Source: Oreocharis arfaki (Eukaryota; Chordata; Aves; Passeriformes; Paramythiidae). Taken from it: a stretch of DNA of 64,000 bases. The stretch's first letter is position 1, and the number at the start of each line of letters is the position of its first letter. The notes under the pieces are model-generated. The model had not been told where the DNA came from, searched no databases, and worked only from the letters and a program-made list of their open reading frames with translations. The position numbers and the translations under genes are program-made. Below are positions 49,861 to 62,789 of this stretch, in pieces. The DNA lies in NCBI GenBank assembly GCA_013398015.1, contig VZRR01027746.1, forward strand, positions 186,001 through 250,000. Reading direction: 5' to 3'.

Positions 49861-49983
49861 TAGAATCACAGAATGGTTTGGACTGGAAGGGACCTTAAAG
49901 ACCATCTAGTCCCGCCCCTCTGCCATGAGCAGGGACACCTAACACTAGACTGACCAGATTGCTCAAAGCCCCATCCAGCCTGG
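49861..49983 (-). mobile_element. CR1 LINE, short 3' end fragment
   Basis: TAGAATCACAGAATGGTTTG, GACTGGAAGGGACCTTAAAG, CATCTAGTCCCGCCCC and CAAAGCCCCATCCAGCCTGG are the CR1 3' tail in reverse complement. At about 120 bases it is one of the shortest common truncations. Low divergence suggests a younger copy than that at 28.1 kb. Open frames at 49895-50147 are shadows of it. Confidence 0.92.
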
Positions 49984-52900
49984 TGTCTACGTCAACGACC
50001 AAGACAGAGAACACAGAAGGTAATGTGAGGGTTGAACTCTCATTCATGGGTTGGAGCACTGATAGCAAAAGATCCCAAACCATGGAAGTGAGTATAGTTG
50101 CATGGAATTGCGATAGTGATGACTGTAATTATTCCTCAGATACATAACCAAAGTATGAAGAGCTCTAACAAAACAGGCAGCTTTTGTTCATATGGTATAA
50201 ATTGAGAAAAGACATAAGATGACGATAAGTTAGGTATACATCCTTTACCGGGAGCTATGATAACCAAGACCAGCTGTGCTGTACTTCTAACAGGCAAACA
50301 AGCTCACTCAGTGTTTCCTACTTGACATATTCCCTCTGTTATAGAGATGGCTGATCTTCCATGGCTGAGAAAGGTGGAGGTTCTGTACCTCAAGAAACAG
50401 TGAAAGCACTAATGTATGAAAGCTTTTCAAGAAAAATTCTGCAACTGAGCATAAAGTTAGTGCTTTCAGTTGTACTCAGCAGCAGAAATAAAGAACAAAA
50501 TGAAGTGGGATGCTGTTTTATTGGCATGGTATTTACACTAACACCAGTGTAATGCATGAATATTTTATTGTAGAGAACTGTATCTGCATTGTCCAAGCTA
50601 ATTGCACCATTATTGTTGCAATGAAAAAAATCATCAACTTAAAGAAAACAGGGCAAATAAAAGAGTGAAGAACAGAAAAGAATAGATTAATGTCAACGTT
50701 TAGCAAAGCAGGGTGTTTAATGATCAGTGAAGGAGCACTCCAAAACAATGGAGAAATAAGTGAAGGATAGTTTTGAAGGATTGTAGAAGAAAATCAGAAA
50801 TGATAAGTTAATGGACATGGCTGCTAAGGATTTGGCATCTCAGCAAGGATACTTGTAATTCCCAGTAGATCATGGAGTTTTCTAATGGTCCATCATTCTC
50901 TCAATGGAATTTAAGACACTGGTATCCTAAACAACTCTCTGCAGAAAGAATACTAGAATACAGAAATAAAGTTCTCATAGAGCTCATGACAGGTCCTGAA
51001 AGGGAAGGAGGTAAGAAGTAGAAGAGATGAAGAGTTTTTTCCAGGACTGGCAGAATGACAGCGCTTAGGAAAAGGAGAGGGAAAACATGCACAACTTCTC
51101 ATGGGAGGAAGACCTAGAAAATTTTGCAATAAAATGATCTGGGTTCCCAAATTCAAAAGTCAAAGAGACAAAAAAGAAATTGAGTGAAAATTGGACTGAT
51201 GATTCTAGAAAATGCTGAATAGAGTCAGAAAATACAGGGGGGGGAAATATCTGCTAGCAGTCTTGCATAGCAGACTATACAAGAGCAGAGGGGAAGAGGG
51301 GTTAAAGCTCCAGTCAGGAAAACAAACATGAGAATTCGAAGGATCCTATCAATAAAGTATGGGAAGCAAGCACATAAGGCATCATTGGGAAAGTAATAGA
51401 CCAGCAGGCAAGATGTGCACTGTGCACGCCTAGCAGGAGCAGCAGTCTGCTGTCTTACCACTGTCACTGGTTAATGACTTGGCTGTACAGCTGTCCTCAG
51501 CTCTCAGGGAGAGACCTTACTGATCACAGATTTTATAACTGGAAATGCCAGACTTCTTGCCATGTTTGACAGCTGGGGAAGAATCTACTGCTCTGGAAAT
51601 CATGGGTCAGGGATTTGGAAGTGAAAATTAAGGACCTGATCCAGTTCCAATGGATTTTCAGAAACATATTTCGAACTGCAATTGCCCAAAATTAACAGTG
51701 TGAAAAGCAAATAATATTATTTTCTTCATTGTATCTCCCCTTCTTCATTATGTACAATGAAGTAACAGTTAATTTTTCAAGTTTAAAGATGCTCTGATAT
51801 TTTACAGTGCAGAATGAACTTGACTCAGAGCTCATGAAGAAGAAAATTCTGTAGATTTATTTCAGCTTTTTACTTTCATAGTCACCATTATGCTGAAACT
51901 TAAATAAAATACTGCTATGTCCCTTTTTGTGCTACATTTACATGTCTTGCTTCCACTCAGTGCATCACAGCACTAAAAATGTATCTCCCTAAAGTTCTAA
52001 GAATACTTGTATTATTTCATTGTGAACTGTGCAGTAATCTTAGAATCTGAGCTGCTTGCCTGATATCAATTACTGCTCTGACTTCATTTGTCAACCCACA
52101 TATTAGTCTTCCCCCTAGAATTTTTCCCTTGAAAGCCTCAGGTTGAGTTATAGAAAAGTAGCAGCTATATATAAAAAATAGGGGGAAAAAAAGTAGAAAA
52201 AAACCTCAATGATAAACACAAAGTTAGGAATAAAAAACACTCAGAAATTTTCTCCCGCATACTTTCGTTGGAACTGCCTGAAAGGAGGGCTAGATTGTCT
52301 CCAAATAGCAAACAATTTTCTTCAAATAAAATAAAAGTTTTTTGCAGTTAGTTATCCATGAATTCTGCAATGGAATACTTTTCTACATTAAAATACTGAT
52401 TTGCTAAAACTTGAACACAAAGGAAATTTATTGTATCCTTGGTTTAAAAATAAAATGATCAAACACTCATTAGATAAGACACAGGCACTCGTTATTGTGC
52501 CTTGTTAAAGGATGTTACTGCAAAAAAAAAAATCCTTTTCCTCTGAATTTCATTTCATTTCATTATTATTATTATTAATAATAGCAATAATAATTTAGTT
52601 TATTTCTTTTCAATATTTTTTCAAAATTTTTCACATTTTATTCTGGACCCTCGTAAATGAAAAACTTGAAGGTGAGTTCTTCTTACTTTCTGAAATAGCT
52701 TTTGCATTTTAATTTGTCTTTATAAACAGAAAATGCCTTTTCCATCAGGCAAAGCGCATTAGATCAGCTAGTGGGCTCTTTTTTATTTCTACAGAAAATA
52801 TTAAATGTCCTCAGCCAATACATTGGTGTATTTACAAAAATTCTCAGTTTGTTATGCAGTATAAATAAGCTTAAATAAGTACAAATCTAGTAATATCTAT

Positions 52901-53539
52901 TAGCTTTCTAGGATGCTTCCACATATTGATGGCTACTTTTGGGCTGGTCAGTATGATTAGAAACAAAGATTAGGAAACTGAAACAAGAGAAAATGTGGTC
53001 TGCCCGAGAATTTTGCAAACGTCTCAGGGGTGTTCGAGCCATATGCAATTTACTTTCAAACTACTTTTGACCATCATTAAATTGGAGTGATATTTGGGAT
53101 ATTTAGGATAAATAGGATACTCTGAATGAACAATATTTTGAAAAAAGGCAAGATTTCCAAGAGGTACTTAATTTCCTTAATTTCTGCATTTTAACTTGGG
53201 TTGAGTATAGCCAGGAAATTGCGTATAAGCTGGACTCAGTTTTTATTGTGGGAGTTGCTGCACTTCCATTTGATTTTTCCAGTAGGAAGCTAAAAGATAC
53301 TTTCACATTCACCCTGGGAAATATAAAATGCTATAAATTTCTATTACTTTGCTTAGAAGTTGAGAGCAGACAGCTACTCGCTGGACCCAGCTGTCTATTT
53401 GCAGTGCTTCTGATTCTAGAGAGTTAATGCCTGATTTTAACAATTTTGTACAACAAGTTAATGAGTGAATATTTACTAACTAGATTCTTGATTCATTTAA
53501 GGAGCAAAACCTTGAAAAATCCAATAATGGATTTTTCCA
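49984..53539. other. AT-rich non-coding stretch
   Basis: No supported gene. A purine-rich patch lies near 50990-51090. An (ATT)n repeat lies at 52562-52595. The short frames here were not recognised. Confidence 0.55.
52562..52595. repeat. (ATT)n/(AAT)n simple repeat
   Basis: TTATTATTATTATTAATAAT followed by AGCAATAATAAT, a trinucleotide tract that switches strand in its middle. Confidence 0.85.
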
Positions 53540-53599
53540 TCTTCTTCCTCAGCACAACTCTGTTAGACACTGTGAGAGGCTAAAATGCTGAAGGTCAAT

Positions 53600-54430
53600 G
53601 ACTCAAAAAATTGGCCATTTGCAAAAGCAGCAGGTGCTTTGCTGCGGGCAGGTTTGCACCCCTCTACTGACGTGGGGGAGGAGGAGAGATTTTGGATGTG
53701 TGGTGGCAAAAAATATGATCTTCATAAGAATAGCTCAGGTGCAGAGGGGTTGAGCGCTCACCACAGGGTGACCATTACCAACCAACATTTGTTTAGCAGC
53801 AAGCAGTAGTTTTGAGCCAGATAAGGGGAAAGGCTGGTAAGAAGCAGATCCTGATAGGTGGGATAGTGCTTTGTGTCATGCCAATGTCCTCCCTCACACA
53901 ACTGGCTCACATGAAAACGTGCCCCACCCCCACATCCTGAGGAAGGTATTGGGACAGTCATATTCACAAACAGGCCTGAAACTCTTCATGCCCCTTCTGA
54001 TGGGGCATAACTGCCTGAACTACACTGGCATGTCTTAGAAGGGGTCATAAACCACAAAAAAAAATCCATCAAAGTGTGCCCAGGCTGATTTCTGGGGCCT
54101 TATGTCAGACAGTGTAAAACTCCCCCACCCAGGGGAGGTACCTGAATGTATACTTACCCACTAAACTTTGTGCGTCATGGGCTTCCCCCACTGACAAGGG
54201 GTAGATTGTGACCATAGCTTTGGACATATTATTGCATTTCTACAGATAATAACCAAAATGGCTACATAACTCCTTTCTGTTACAACCGAATTTTTCTAAA
54301 ATAAACCTGCAACAGATACGTATATTTATAAACACTGGTCATTCATTTTTGTTTCACTGTAATCTGCCACAGGGGATCTATCAACATGAACCTCAGGTAC
54401 CCTTGCCTTTGGGGCAGTTTGTAACAGAAG
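53600..54430 (+). mobile_element. possible LTR-like element
   Basis: A GC-richer island of about 800 bases with features seen in retroviral LTRs: CCAAC repeats at about 53777-53785, GC-rich short repeats around 53900-54200, AATAAA at about 54300, and a T/G-rich segment TTCATTTTTGTTTCACTG after it. A perfect 7-bp palindrome ATGCCCC/GGGGCAT lies at 53988-54008. I could not fix TG/CA ends, a primer binding site or a target duplication, so this is a composition-based guess. Open frames at 53585-53967 inside it are not recognised. Confidence 0.25.
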
Positions 54431-57400
54431 CCCCAGCCAGAACCTTTTCTTTCTGTTTATGATTCTTCCATGTCCATATTTTTAGTTCTCCAGCATAAAC
54501 TGGATGTTGCCTGGATGAGCTTGTTACCACATTCAGACTTTGTATTAACCCATCACAGTTTCAGACACACACTCGTAAAGGAAATTGAAGCTCTCAAATT
54601 ATTAACCTGACAATGATTTCAGTTTCCAGTCCCCCAGTAAAATTCATATTCTGTAATGGGGTTGCTTATTTAGCCAGTGTGAAATGTTGATACAGGCATG
54701 AATTTTGTATATTTTAACTGTGGCTGTTACATTCTAGCACAAGCCTAAGCTCCAAAAGTGTAATTTGGAAAATTTCAAGAATTTAGTAAACTGGGAAGAA
54801 AACCAATTGACATTACTTTTCAGTACAAAATGTTCTGAGTTTTTTTTAAAGGCAAAACCAGTACTGTAGATCTTAAAACTAAAAACAGTTCTGGGTGAGA
54901 AATATCTAAAGAAACTTAACAGGCTACAGTACTTAGATGGGAAGGAAATAGATATTCTCCAAAGTGATACCCAAGTGATGTGTATCACTGCTATGTGGCC
55001 TATGTGTTACTCTCCTTTTGTGTGCAGTTCTACAGTACAAATTGCATTAATAGTAAGAATTACAAAATATATGCAATTGACTGTGGGTTTGCTGCCTTCC
55101 TTATATTGAAGCAATTAAAACATAATGGTAAAATTTCCCCATTACTCCTACACAAAAGCAATTTGAACAATTATTGCAAGATAGTGTTCAAAGGAATCAT
55201 TGTAGCAGAAGTTCATTTTGCATGAATTATAGACCTGTAGTGGTAGTCCGCATTGACTATAAATTAGGCACTTTTTTGCTAATTAAATAGGAAAAGAGGA
55301 CAGAAATGATGCCACAAAACCCCCTTGGACACTTTGCTGAGCCCATAGCCCCTAGGTATTAGAGGGAAGGCCAAAATTCAACAAGGTTCATTTATACGTG
55401 CAATTTAACTATATTTCACCTCTGAATTTGGGTTTCAGTCTTTCTTGTTTCACAGTGAGCAACATCACATAACAGAGGAAGGAAAAAGACAGTGGTGCAG
55501 CTCTCTCAAAACACATCATGACCCAAAATAAACAGTAGTATCTAACAGACACCACATCATATCCAAAAGAACTACTGCAGAAAAGACCCTGCTTAGCTAT
55601 GTAGCACCTAAGCCCAAACCGAGTGTCAGTTCTAACCGGCAGAGCTGTAATCACTGTTTAGCTCTGAAACACATGCTAATATTTGCTGGCATTGTGGTGT
55701 CTTTGGTTGCAGAGCAGCTTTTAAGAAGCATTGAAGAACCTTAATTAAGACCCATTATCTGTATCCACACAGCAACCCTGCTGGTGTGAACTTTCAGAAT
55801 AAAAGAGAAAGAAAAGGGAAAAGAAAGAAGTGAGGTAGATTGCCTTCTACTGAAACCACCACCCACGGATTTCTTTTTTAACATCTTTAACATCTCACTT
55901 TAACCTCATTTAAGAAATCTGTATTCTGCTAAACCACGGTGTTCTTTTTTCTCCATCAGCTTACTACAACTAAGACAATATATTTCAAAACATAAAGTCC
56001 AGTTAACTAGCAATTAAGGAATCTTTGATTAATCTCCACTGCTGTGATACCTGATTAACTAGTTTTGAAGGCTGAAGCAACTCTTTTTAGTGTATTTTAT
56101 TTTTCTCTAATGGTAGATTTTGTTATGTGGCATGAAACATATGCAGAATACATCACGGTAATTTGCATTTAAATCCCTTGAAGAGATCCTCATAAAATTT
56201 TATAATTTTTTTCTGTGTTAGGAATTGTTTCTAAACATAAAAAAGGCATTCCGTTACCCACAGAACAATAATTGTGCTCATTTTCCTTCTACCATGCAAT
56301 TAAAGCAGGTTATTACCAAATCAACACCCATTTCACAAAATGCATTCTTCCAATGTCTCTTTTGTCCTCCTCATCCAACAAGTCTAACCTGTGTATTTAT
56401 TCTGCTGGTGCCTCTGCAGTAAAAAAGCAGAAGACTAAACCAAACCAAAATTCAGGCATAATCTCTTAAGCACAGCTGCAGGTTGAAAATGAACAGAGCA
56501 TATGCCAGTCTGTCTCAAACACCACAGTGTGCTAAGGGCTTTGCAGTCTTTACAGAGATGTTAGAATGAAATACCTACATATAGGACCTAATAATTTTAG
56601 CAGTAATATGAAGATATGAGCAAGAATTTGAACTTGTAATCAAACCCAGTATGAAGTCTACTACCCACTTTGTTATTTACACAGAGCTTTTTATTAGTAT
56701 TTTTAGGAAATCTTCTATTTTTCCATCTCATATTTATTTCTCTCCTTTGCTTGAAATTAATCATCTTATTTCAAAAGGAAAAGAAAGTCAGGAAACTCTT
56801 TGATAAAAATGACAATAGTTGTTCACGGTGAATACTTGTCCCTCTATGCTCTTCCTCCTTTTCTTTCTCCCCACCATCTCTCTTGTGAGGAGTCCTGGAA
56901 TAAAGACTTTGAAAAGAATACTTGAAAGGCACTGAGATGGGGGTACAAGGACCTGCATTGGAGAAGTAAGTGCAGGCATCAGTAAGAAACTTCATGAGAG
57001 AGGCGTGAGAGGAAGATCTGCAACGGAAGAAAAATCGTGCTGGGAAAGACAGAAATGAGAGGAACCAAAAATTAGTTAAATGCCAGTCTGAAAGTGAGAA
57101 TGTGAACTTTCCATTCACAGAGGGAAAAGGAAGAACAAAAATTAAGTCTGAGTAGGGCTTGGTCAAGGCTATTGACACAGTAAGTTATTTTGTGGTAGCA
57201 TTTATAATAGCTCAAAGTAAAAGGAGATAGAAAGGAAGAAGTGTAAACAGTCAAACAGAAATATAGATAAGCTTTTTGGTGGAAACAGAGAGAGCGGATA
57301 ATCTCTAAATGCACTCTAGAGAAGAAGAATGAGAAAAGTCTGGATTTTTCCTTATTTTTCTCTACCTACTGATTTCAGTTATCTCAGACTTCAAGAGGTG

Positions 57401-59491
57401 TGACCACAAAGTGATTACAATCCTAGCTAATAAACACTGAAAATTCAGAGTCCAAGCACCAGCTAAGGATAAAATAAATTGCATAGAAATTTCTAAAACG
57501 TGAGAATAGACTCATTACCTAAGAGAAATACAGCAAAGCTTATATAATTGTGGTATCATATACAATTTTACTCAGCACTTGTGTTTTTTGTGGTCATTCT
57601 AATTTCAAAGAGAGTTGCATTGATCAAGTTAAGTAATAGATCCCACAAGTCTTCAATGTATGTTTACATACTGACATAATCTTTTCTTACTGTCATTTAA
57701 AATATTTCATTAGTCTGCATAAGTAAATGTTGCTGTACAAATTATGTGTGAGCATTGATCTTCTTTTCTTACTTTAAGGGAAGCCATTTATTTACATTTT
57801 TAATGAGAAACTATGAGCTTATGGAAGCCCAAACTACTCTTTGATTGTTTGCCAGTGCCATAAAAACGGCTCATAGGTCTTTAATATGATGAAAGATATT
57901 TCCTTCAGTGTGATAAAATTGGTGCTTGTTTTGCTTAGGTGGCAAATATTACAGGAAAACAGATAACTTCTCGTCCCTAGAGTTTTTGTTATAAGCCATT
58001 ACCTAAACCTTCTTCCTTTGATGCATTTCTGATATTTATATTCAGCATCTTCATCTGCTTTGAGATGTTTTCTCTGTTTACCCAGAGGAGAAAACAGAAA
58101 ACTTTTTTGCAAATTTAAAAATCTCTTTGTTGATTGAAAATTGTCCTCCCATCTTCAGATATATACCTTGTGCTGTGCATATGCACGTTTAGATAATTTC
58201 ACAGGAACAAAGCTGTGAATCATCATTAAGGATATATTTTTCCACTTTGTGGTATTTAAGTTGATTTTTTTTTTAAACTTAGAAAATACCAGAATATTTA
58301 AACAAAAGATTTTCTTGAGGCAACAAATCAGGTGCCACAAAAGAAATCAAGGGATTTTTTTTTCAGATAAAGAAGTGCAGAAAGCCATGAACACAAGAAC
58401 AATGATCCTTCATGGCCAGAGATGCTGATCCTAGTATACAGTCTGCAGTTCTACTTTGTAACCCTTAGCTATGCTAGAGAAGGAATTACCTTGCATGTTT
58501 TCAGCCATGATTCCTGTCCTCGGGTGACTTTGAGATTCCACAGGTTGTGTCTTCACCCTTAAGCACTGTGCAATATCTTTTGAAACTCTGAAAATCTTTT
58601 TTTCAGAATAAGAAATTTGTTTTCTGTCCAGCTTTACCAGGGACTTGGAGGTATCCAGCTCGTATCTTCTTCCTCAGTTTCTGTGTTTGGCCACCACTAG
58701 CAAAATCTGCTATCATAAAGAAGCACATCAGAGCTCTGTCAGAGCTCAAGCGAATAAAGACTAGAAGTTTTTTTTGGTCCTATCTGTTCTAAAAAATGTC
58801 TGAAAAGAAAATAGACAATTTCACTTTCATGCGGGGGTGCATAATGATCTTATAGATCATTACAAATCCACTCCACCACTGTGGTGTTGCAGAAGTACTG
58901 AAAAAATGCATGCTGTTTTTACTCATCTTTGTTTAAGATTCTGCATAACACAGAGGAAGAAAATAGAATGAAAAAAAGTCCTATTCACTGGAAAAATAAA
59001 CTGCCAAAACTGTTGAAAAATGGTTTAGCAGGGCAAGCATGAAAACCCAACTTGTTTTGAGACTCTAACAGTATCAAGAAATTACTTTCACTTCCTAAAA
59101 AGTATCAGTTCTGTGGCCTTAGTCTCACTTGGACAGAGGGGTAATCAATAAGTAAGTAACAAGACTGAGAGAGAGCGTGATGAAAGCCAGTAACCAGAAA
59201 ATTATATACTAAGAGACCGACCTGTGTTCAGTGCAACTCATCTGAAAACAGAAAGGCAAATGATCTGAGTGATTTAGACTTGCAAAACGTCACAGGAAGT
59301 CTTGTATTACCTGGCTTTGATATTTTTACATGTTCAAACCACAGATAAAACCAAGCAAAATTTGTATAGACCATTGAACAGCTTTGGAAAATCTAGGCTG
59401 AGGATATACATTAATCAATACAGGGAAAAGATTTGTGTATTTCTAATCCAGAGAAATATTAAAATAAAGCTCTTGCAATTACACTTGATAG
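54431..59491. other. AT-rich non-coding stretch with a purine-rich zone
   Basis: No supported gene. Between 56770 and 57330 the plus strand is strongly purine-rich, which leaves the minus strand short of stop codons and produces a 135-codon frame (56771-57178) rich in S, F and L. I judge it a composition effect. Confidence 0.5.
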
Positions 59492-59540
59492 GCCATATAA
59501 TCGCAGAATAATACAGGCTGGAAGGAGCTCTGGACTGCAC
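59492..59540 (-). mobile_element. possible CR1 tail scrap
   Basis: ATAATCGCAGAATAATACAG and GGCTGGAAGGAGCTCTGGA resemble the reverse complement of a CR1 3' end (agaatca-type repeat, then GGTTGGAAGGGACCTCTGGA). Only about 45 bases align by eye, so this is tentative. Confidence 0.35.
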
Positions 59541-60690
59541 CCTTCAGGCAAGGTGATAACTCGTATGTGCTCTCTTTAAAATTGCAGTGGGAAGACCTCT
59601 GGGATGCCTCTCAGCAAAAGAAAGTTTGGATTGTGGCAACAAAGCAAAAACTTGGTTCTTATTGAGGCAATGTGCTCTCGAATTGCCAGTCTTGAGCTCT
59701 AATTAGAAGATCAGCTCTGTGCATTTTGTACCTGTTGCAGCAGTAGTCCATGGTTACTCAACAGTTTTCGAAAACCAAAATGAAGACACACCTTCATTCA
59801 GCAAAGGCAAGACAATCCCTGATGTCAAGAGTAAGTGCACTTATGAGTACACTATTTGCCCTGCAAAGACAGCAGTGGCACAGGTAGGCAGTGCCCTTGA
59901 ATTACAGAACTTTATGGTTCATTGTAAGAGCTCTTATTACATTTTTTTATATCACTTCTTTTACTACATTTTAAGTTAGGATGAACTTAATCCCTATCTC
60001 AGTATGGTTTCTTTTAAAAAAGTAATACAGAAAAAGAATTCTTTGGTAACTTTCAAGCAATTAATTTTTTTATGTGAATATCATTATAAATTTGGGACAT
60101 GTTACTGTATGTTCTGAAATGGTAGCTGCACCTGCATTTTCAAATGTAAAAAAGTAAGTAGTATTTAGCATACACTTAATATAGAAGAATAAGCTTATTT
60201 ATTCTCTGATCTAATAATAATATAATGAGTTCAGTAAAAAAAAAATATAGTAATATTGTAAAAAAATGTCAGTTGTCTAAGTCATCTAAGTGAATCTTCC
60301 ACTTCTAAAGATATAGCTGAATCAGCTTTGCTTCTTTACAACTCTCACTGCCATTTATATTCAGTTGTCTCATTACTTGAAAATGTGTTATATTGAGTCT
60401 TTTGGGACACTCCTCTTGTGTAAGAACTATTGACAATATCTCAGGAAGGAACAGCAAAGACCACAAATTTCTTCTAGGCTGTGATTAGGCATTAGTCTAC
60501 CCTGTAAAAGCCCCAAGCACAGGTTTTGCGTTTGTCAGAACCAGAATTTTTTACAAGAAAATACAAATTTTTAAAGCAGGACATTGCACCTGAACATTTC
60601 CCGGTCAACATTGTGGTGGTGTCTACTTAGGAATTTTTCCCAAATTAAAGTACAATCACAGGATTTGAGGCAAAAGGAGTATTCTCACTT

Positions 60691-60707
60691 AAAAAAAAAA
60701 AAAAAAA
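60691..60707. repeat. poly(A) run
   Basis: Seventeen A residues followed by GGGG, then a T-rich stretch. No processed retrocopy is recognised beside it. Confidence 0.9.
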
Positions 60708-62760
60708 GGGGTTTCCTTTTGATCTATTTTTTACTTTTTTTCTCACATATTTTTTTCTTTTTTTATTCATTTTTTTCCCTTGATGTAAACCAAAAGAAAT
60801 GGAAATAGAATCACTGTTTGCTGGTCATTCAAACTTTTACAAAATGAAGTCCAATGGCTAAGAAATGATCTGCAGAAGTTTAACATGAAAACCTTTGTAT
60901 TTGAATTTACATTCACTGAAATACCTTCATGGTCTTAGTATTTCTAACATACGCAGTTTCAGATAAAAGATATTTTACCTATGACTGGAATAAAATGGAG
61001 CTAAAACAGAACTTAATTATCTACCCGTGTTTTCCAATATGACCTAAAAAAAAATAAAAAATTGATAGATTAGCATAATTTTTCAATTGATATGTAAAAT
61101 TGATATGAGTCTGTGTAAATTGCTCACTATCAAATGAACATAGTGAGCTGCATAACATCAATAATAGGGATCTTTAAAACAACCATGTGGAAATGCATGT
61201 TATTTTTGGAATTGCAAAGTGCTTGCACTAAAGAAACAACTAGATATAAGTCTTTCTCATCATATATTTGAACAAATGTCATGTTATGTGAACTTTCTAT
61301 CAGCTGTCATTTTCCTAACCCTACTGGTTATCAAAAAATGTCAAATGGCAATGTTTCCAAGCCTTGAACCCTCCTTTCCCATCTTCTATACCTTAAAGAT
61401 TTACCCATTGATTAGCTGCTCTACAATATAGCCTGAATACCTTATTTTACTGCAAAAATACACTTATGTCATTCTCATTTTTATATAATAATCAGAATAA
61501 AAATGATATCAAACATTAATGTTTCAAGTATTTTCAAATCGCAACCTTCTAATAATATATGAAGCTTAATGGTTTTTCACAAATATAGCAAAATAGTAAG
61601 TTTGTTGGCTATCGCAGTATCAACATGTACTTTTTCTATCTTAATATAAAATAATATACTCACATATTGTCTCTGTTTCTGCTTTACCAAATTCTTGTAT
61701 CTGCTAAAAAAACTAATCACTTTTGATTTCCTTCACTTTGTTTTGTGTAAAAATAATATTAATATGTTTCATCCCTTAAAGCAAAAAAGTAGATCAATGT
61801 TCAGAAAACCTAGATGCTTGTTTATTTTTATACCTCTAAAAACATTTTTGCTCAAAACATTCAGAGAAAAAATATTACCAGTATCAAAGCAAATGAACAC
61901 ATTATCTCCTCATCTCCTTCTCCTGCTTACTTTCAGAAAACATCCTCAGCCCTTGTGCTGAGATTTCCCTTACAGTCAATGCCTGCTTCTTCCAGAAGAC
62001 TCTGACTCAATGCAGTAATTTAGGAAAAGTGCAACCATATGCTCTGAGTTATCCCATTAACTTTACTGCTGTACTGATATTTTGCACATGTATTTTAACT
62101 GGGAGAGAAAACTGGGACCTGCGCATGTCACCTGTTGCCGCATGAAATGTTAGCAACAATACAAATGATATTAGAACAATGTTAGCAACAAGGTAAAATT
62201 ACATCTCATCAGCTGATGCCTCAGTTGCTGATATTGCTCCAGGGTTTCTGTATCTGATCCAAGTAAAACTGTCAAAGACATAAGGAAAACAGGCTTCTGC
62301 CATTTGCTATGAGGGACCTTACTCTAAAAGAAAGCTGAAACCTTCTTTCCCAAATCAGTTCAAAGCCAAAAAACCAGCATATGGGGAAATACATATTGTT
62401 GCTTCTTCCTCTAGTTTGCAGGCTTAGTAAGAGAAAACTTGAGTATTATATTTTGTGTATACAGCAACTTTCAGCAAAAGTAAATCGGTTTAAAATACAG
62501 CTCACAAACTTATTTTTAACATGCTTTTGTATATCTCTGTTATTTTAAAAGTGTTATTCAAAAGATCTAGCTCTAGTATCTTAGTTGAAAAGAAATAATA
62601 GTGAAAACATAAAACTGAATTCTTGCATCATTAATTTGACTTTCCAGCTTGTTAATAAGATTATAACTAGATATCAAATTTAAATGTACACCTTCTGCGT
62701 CAATCAGCCACTATTTGCTATATCTATCGTCTTAAATCTGGGCAAGTTGACAAGTAGCTC

Positions 62761-62789
62761 CCAACTACAGTCAGAAAGACTGTAGTTGG
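62761..62789. repeat. perfect 12-bp hairpin
   Basis: CCAACTACAGTC (62761-62772) and GACTGTAGTTGG (62778-62789) are exactly complementary, with the five-base loop AGAAA. Allowing one bulged C, the stem extends by CTCC and GGAG. No T run follows, and no gene is nearby. Confidence 0.85.

Noticed and set aside
56771..57178. 135-codon minus-strand frame as a gene
   Set aside because: Explained by purine skew of the plus strand, which depletes stops on the minus strand.
62761..62789. Possible transcription terminator or microRNA
   Set aside because: No T run follows and the stem is too short for a microRNA precursor; the DNA is nuclear vertebrate, so a bacterial terminator is not expected.
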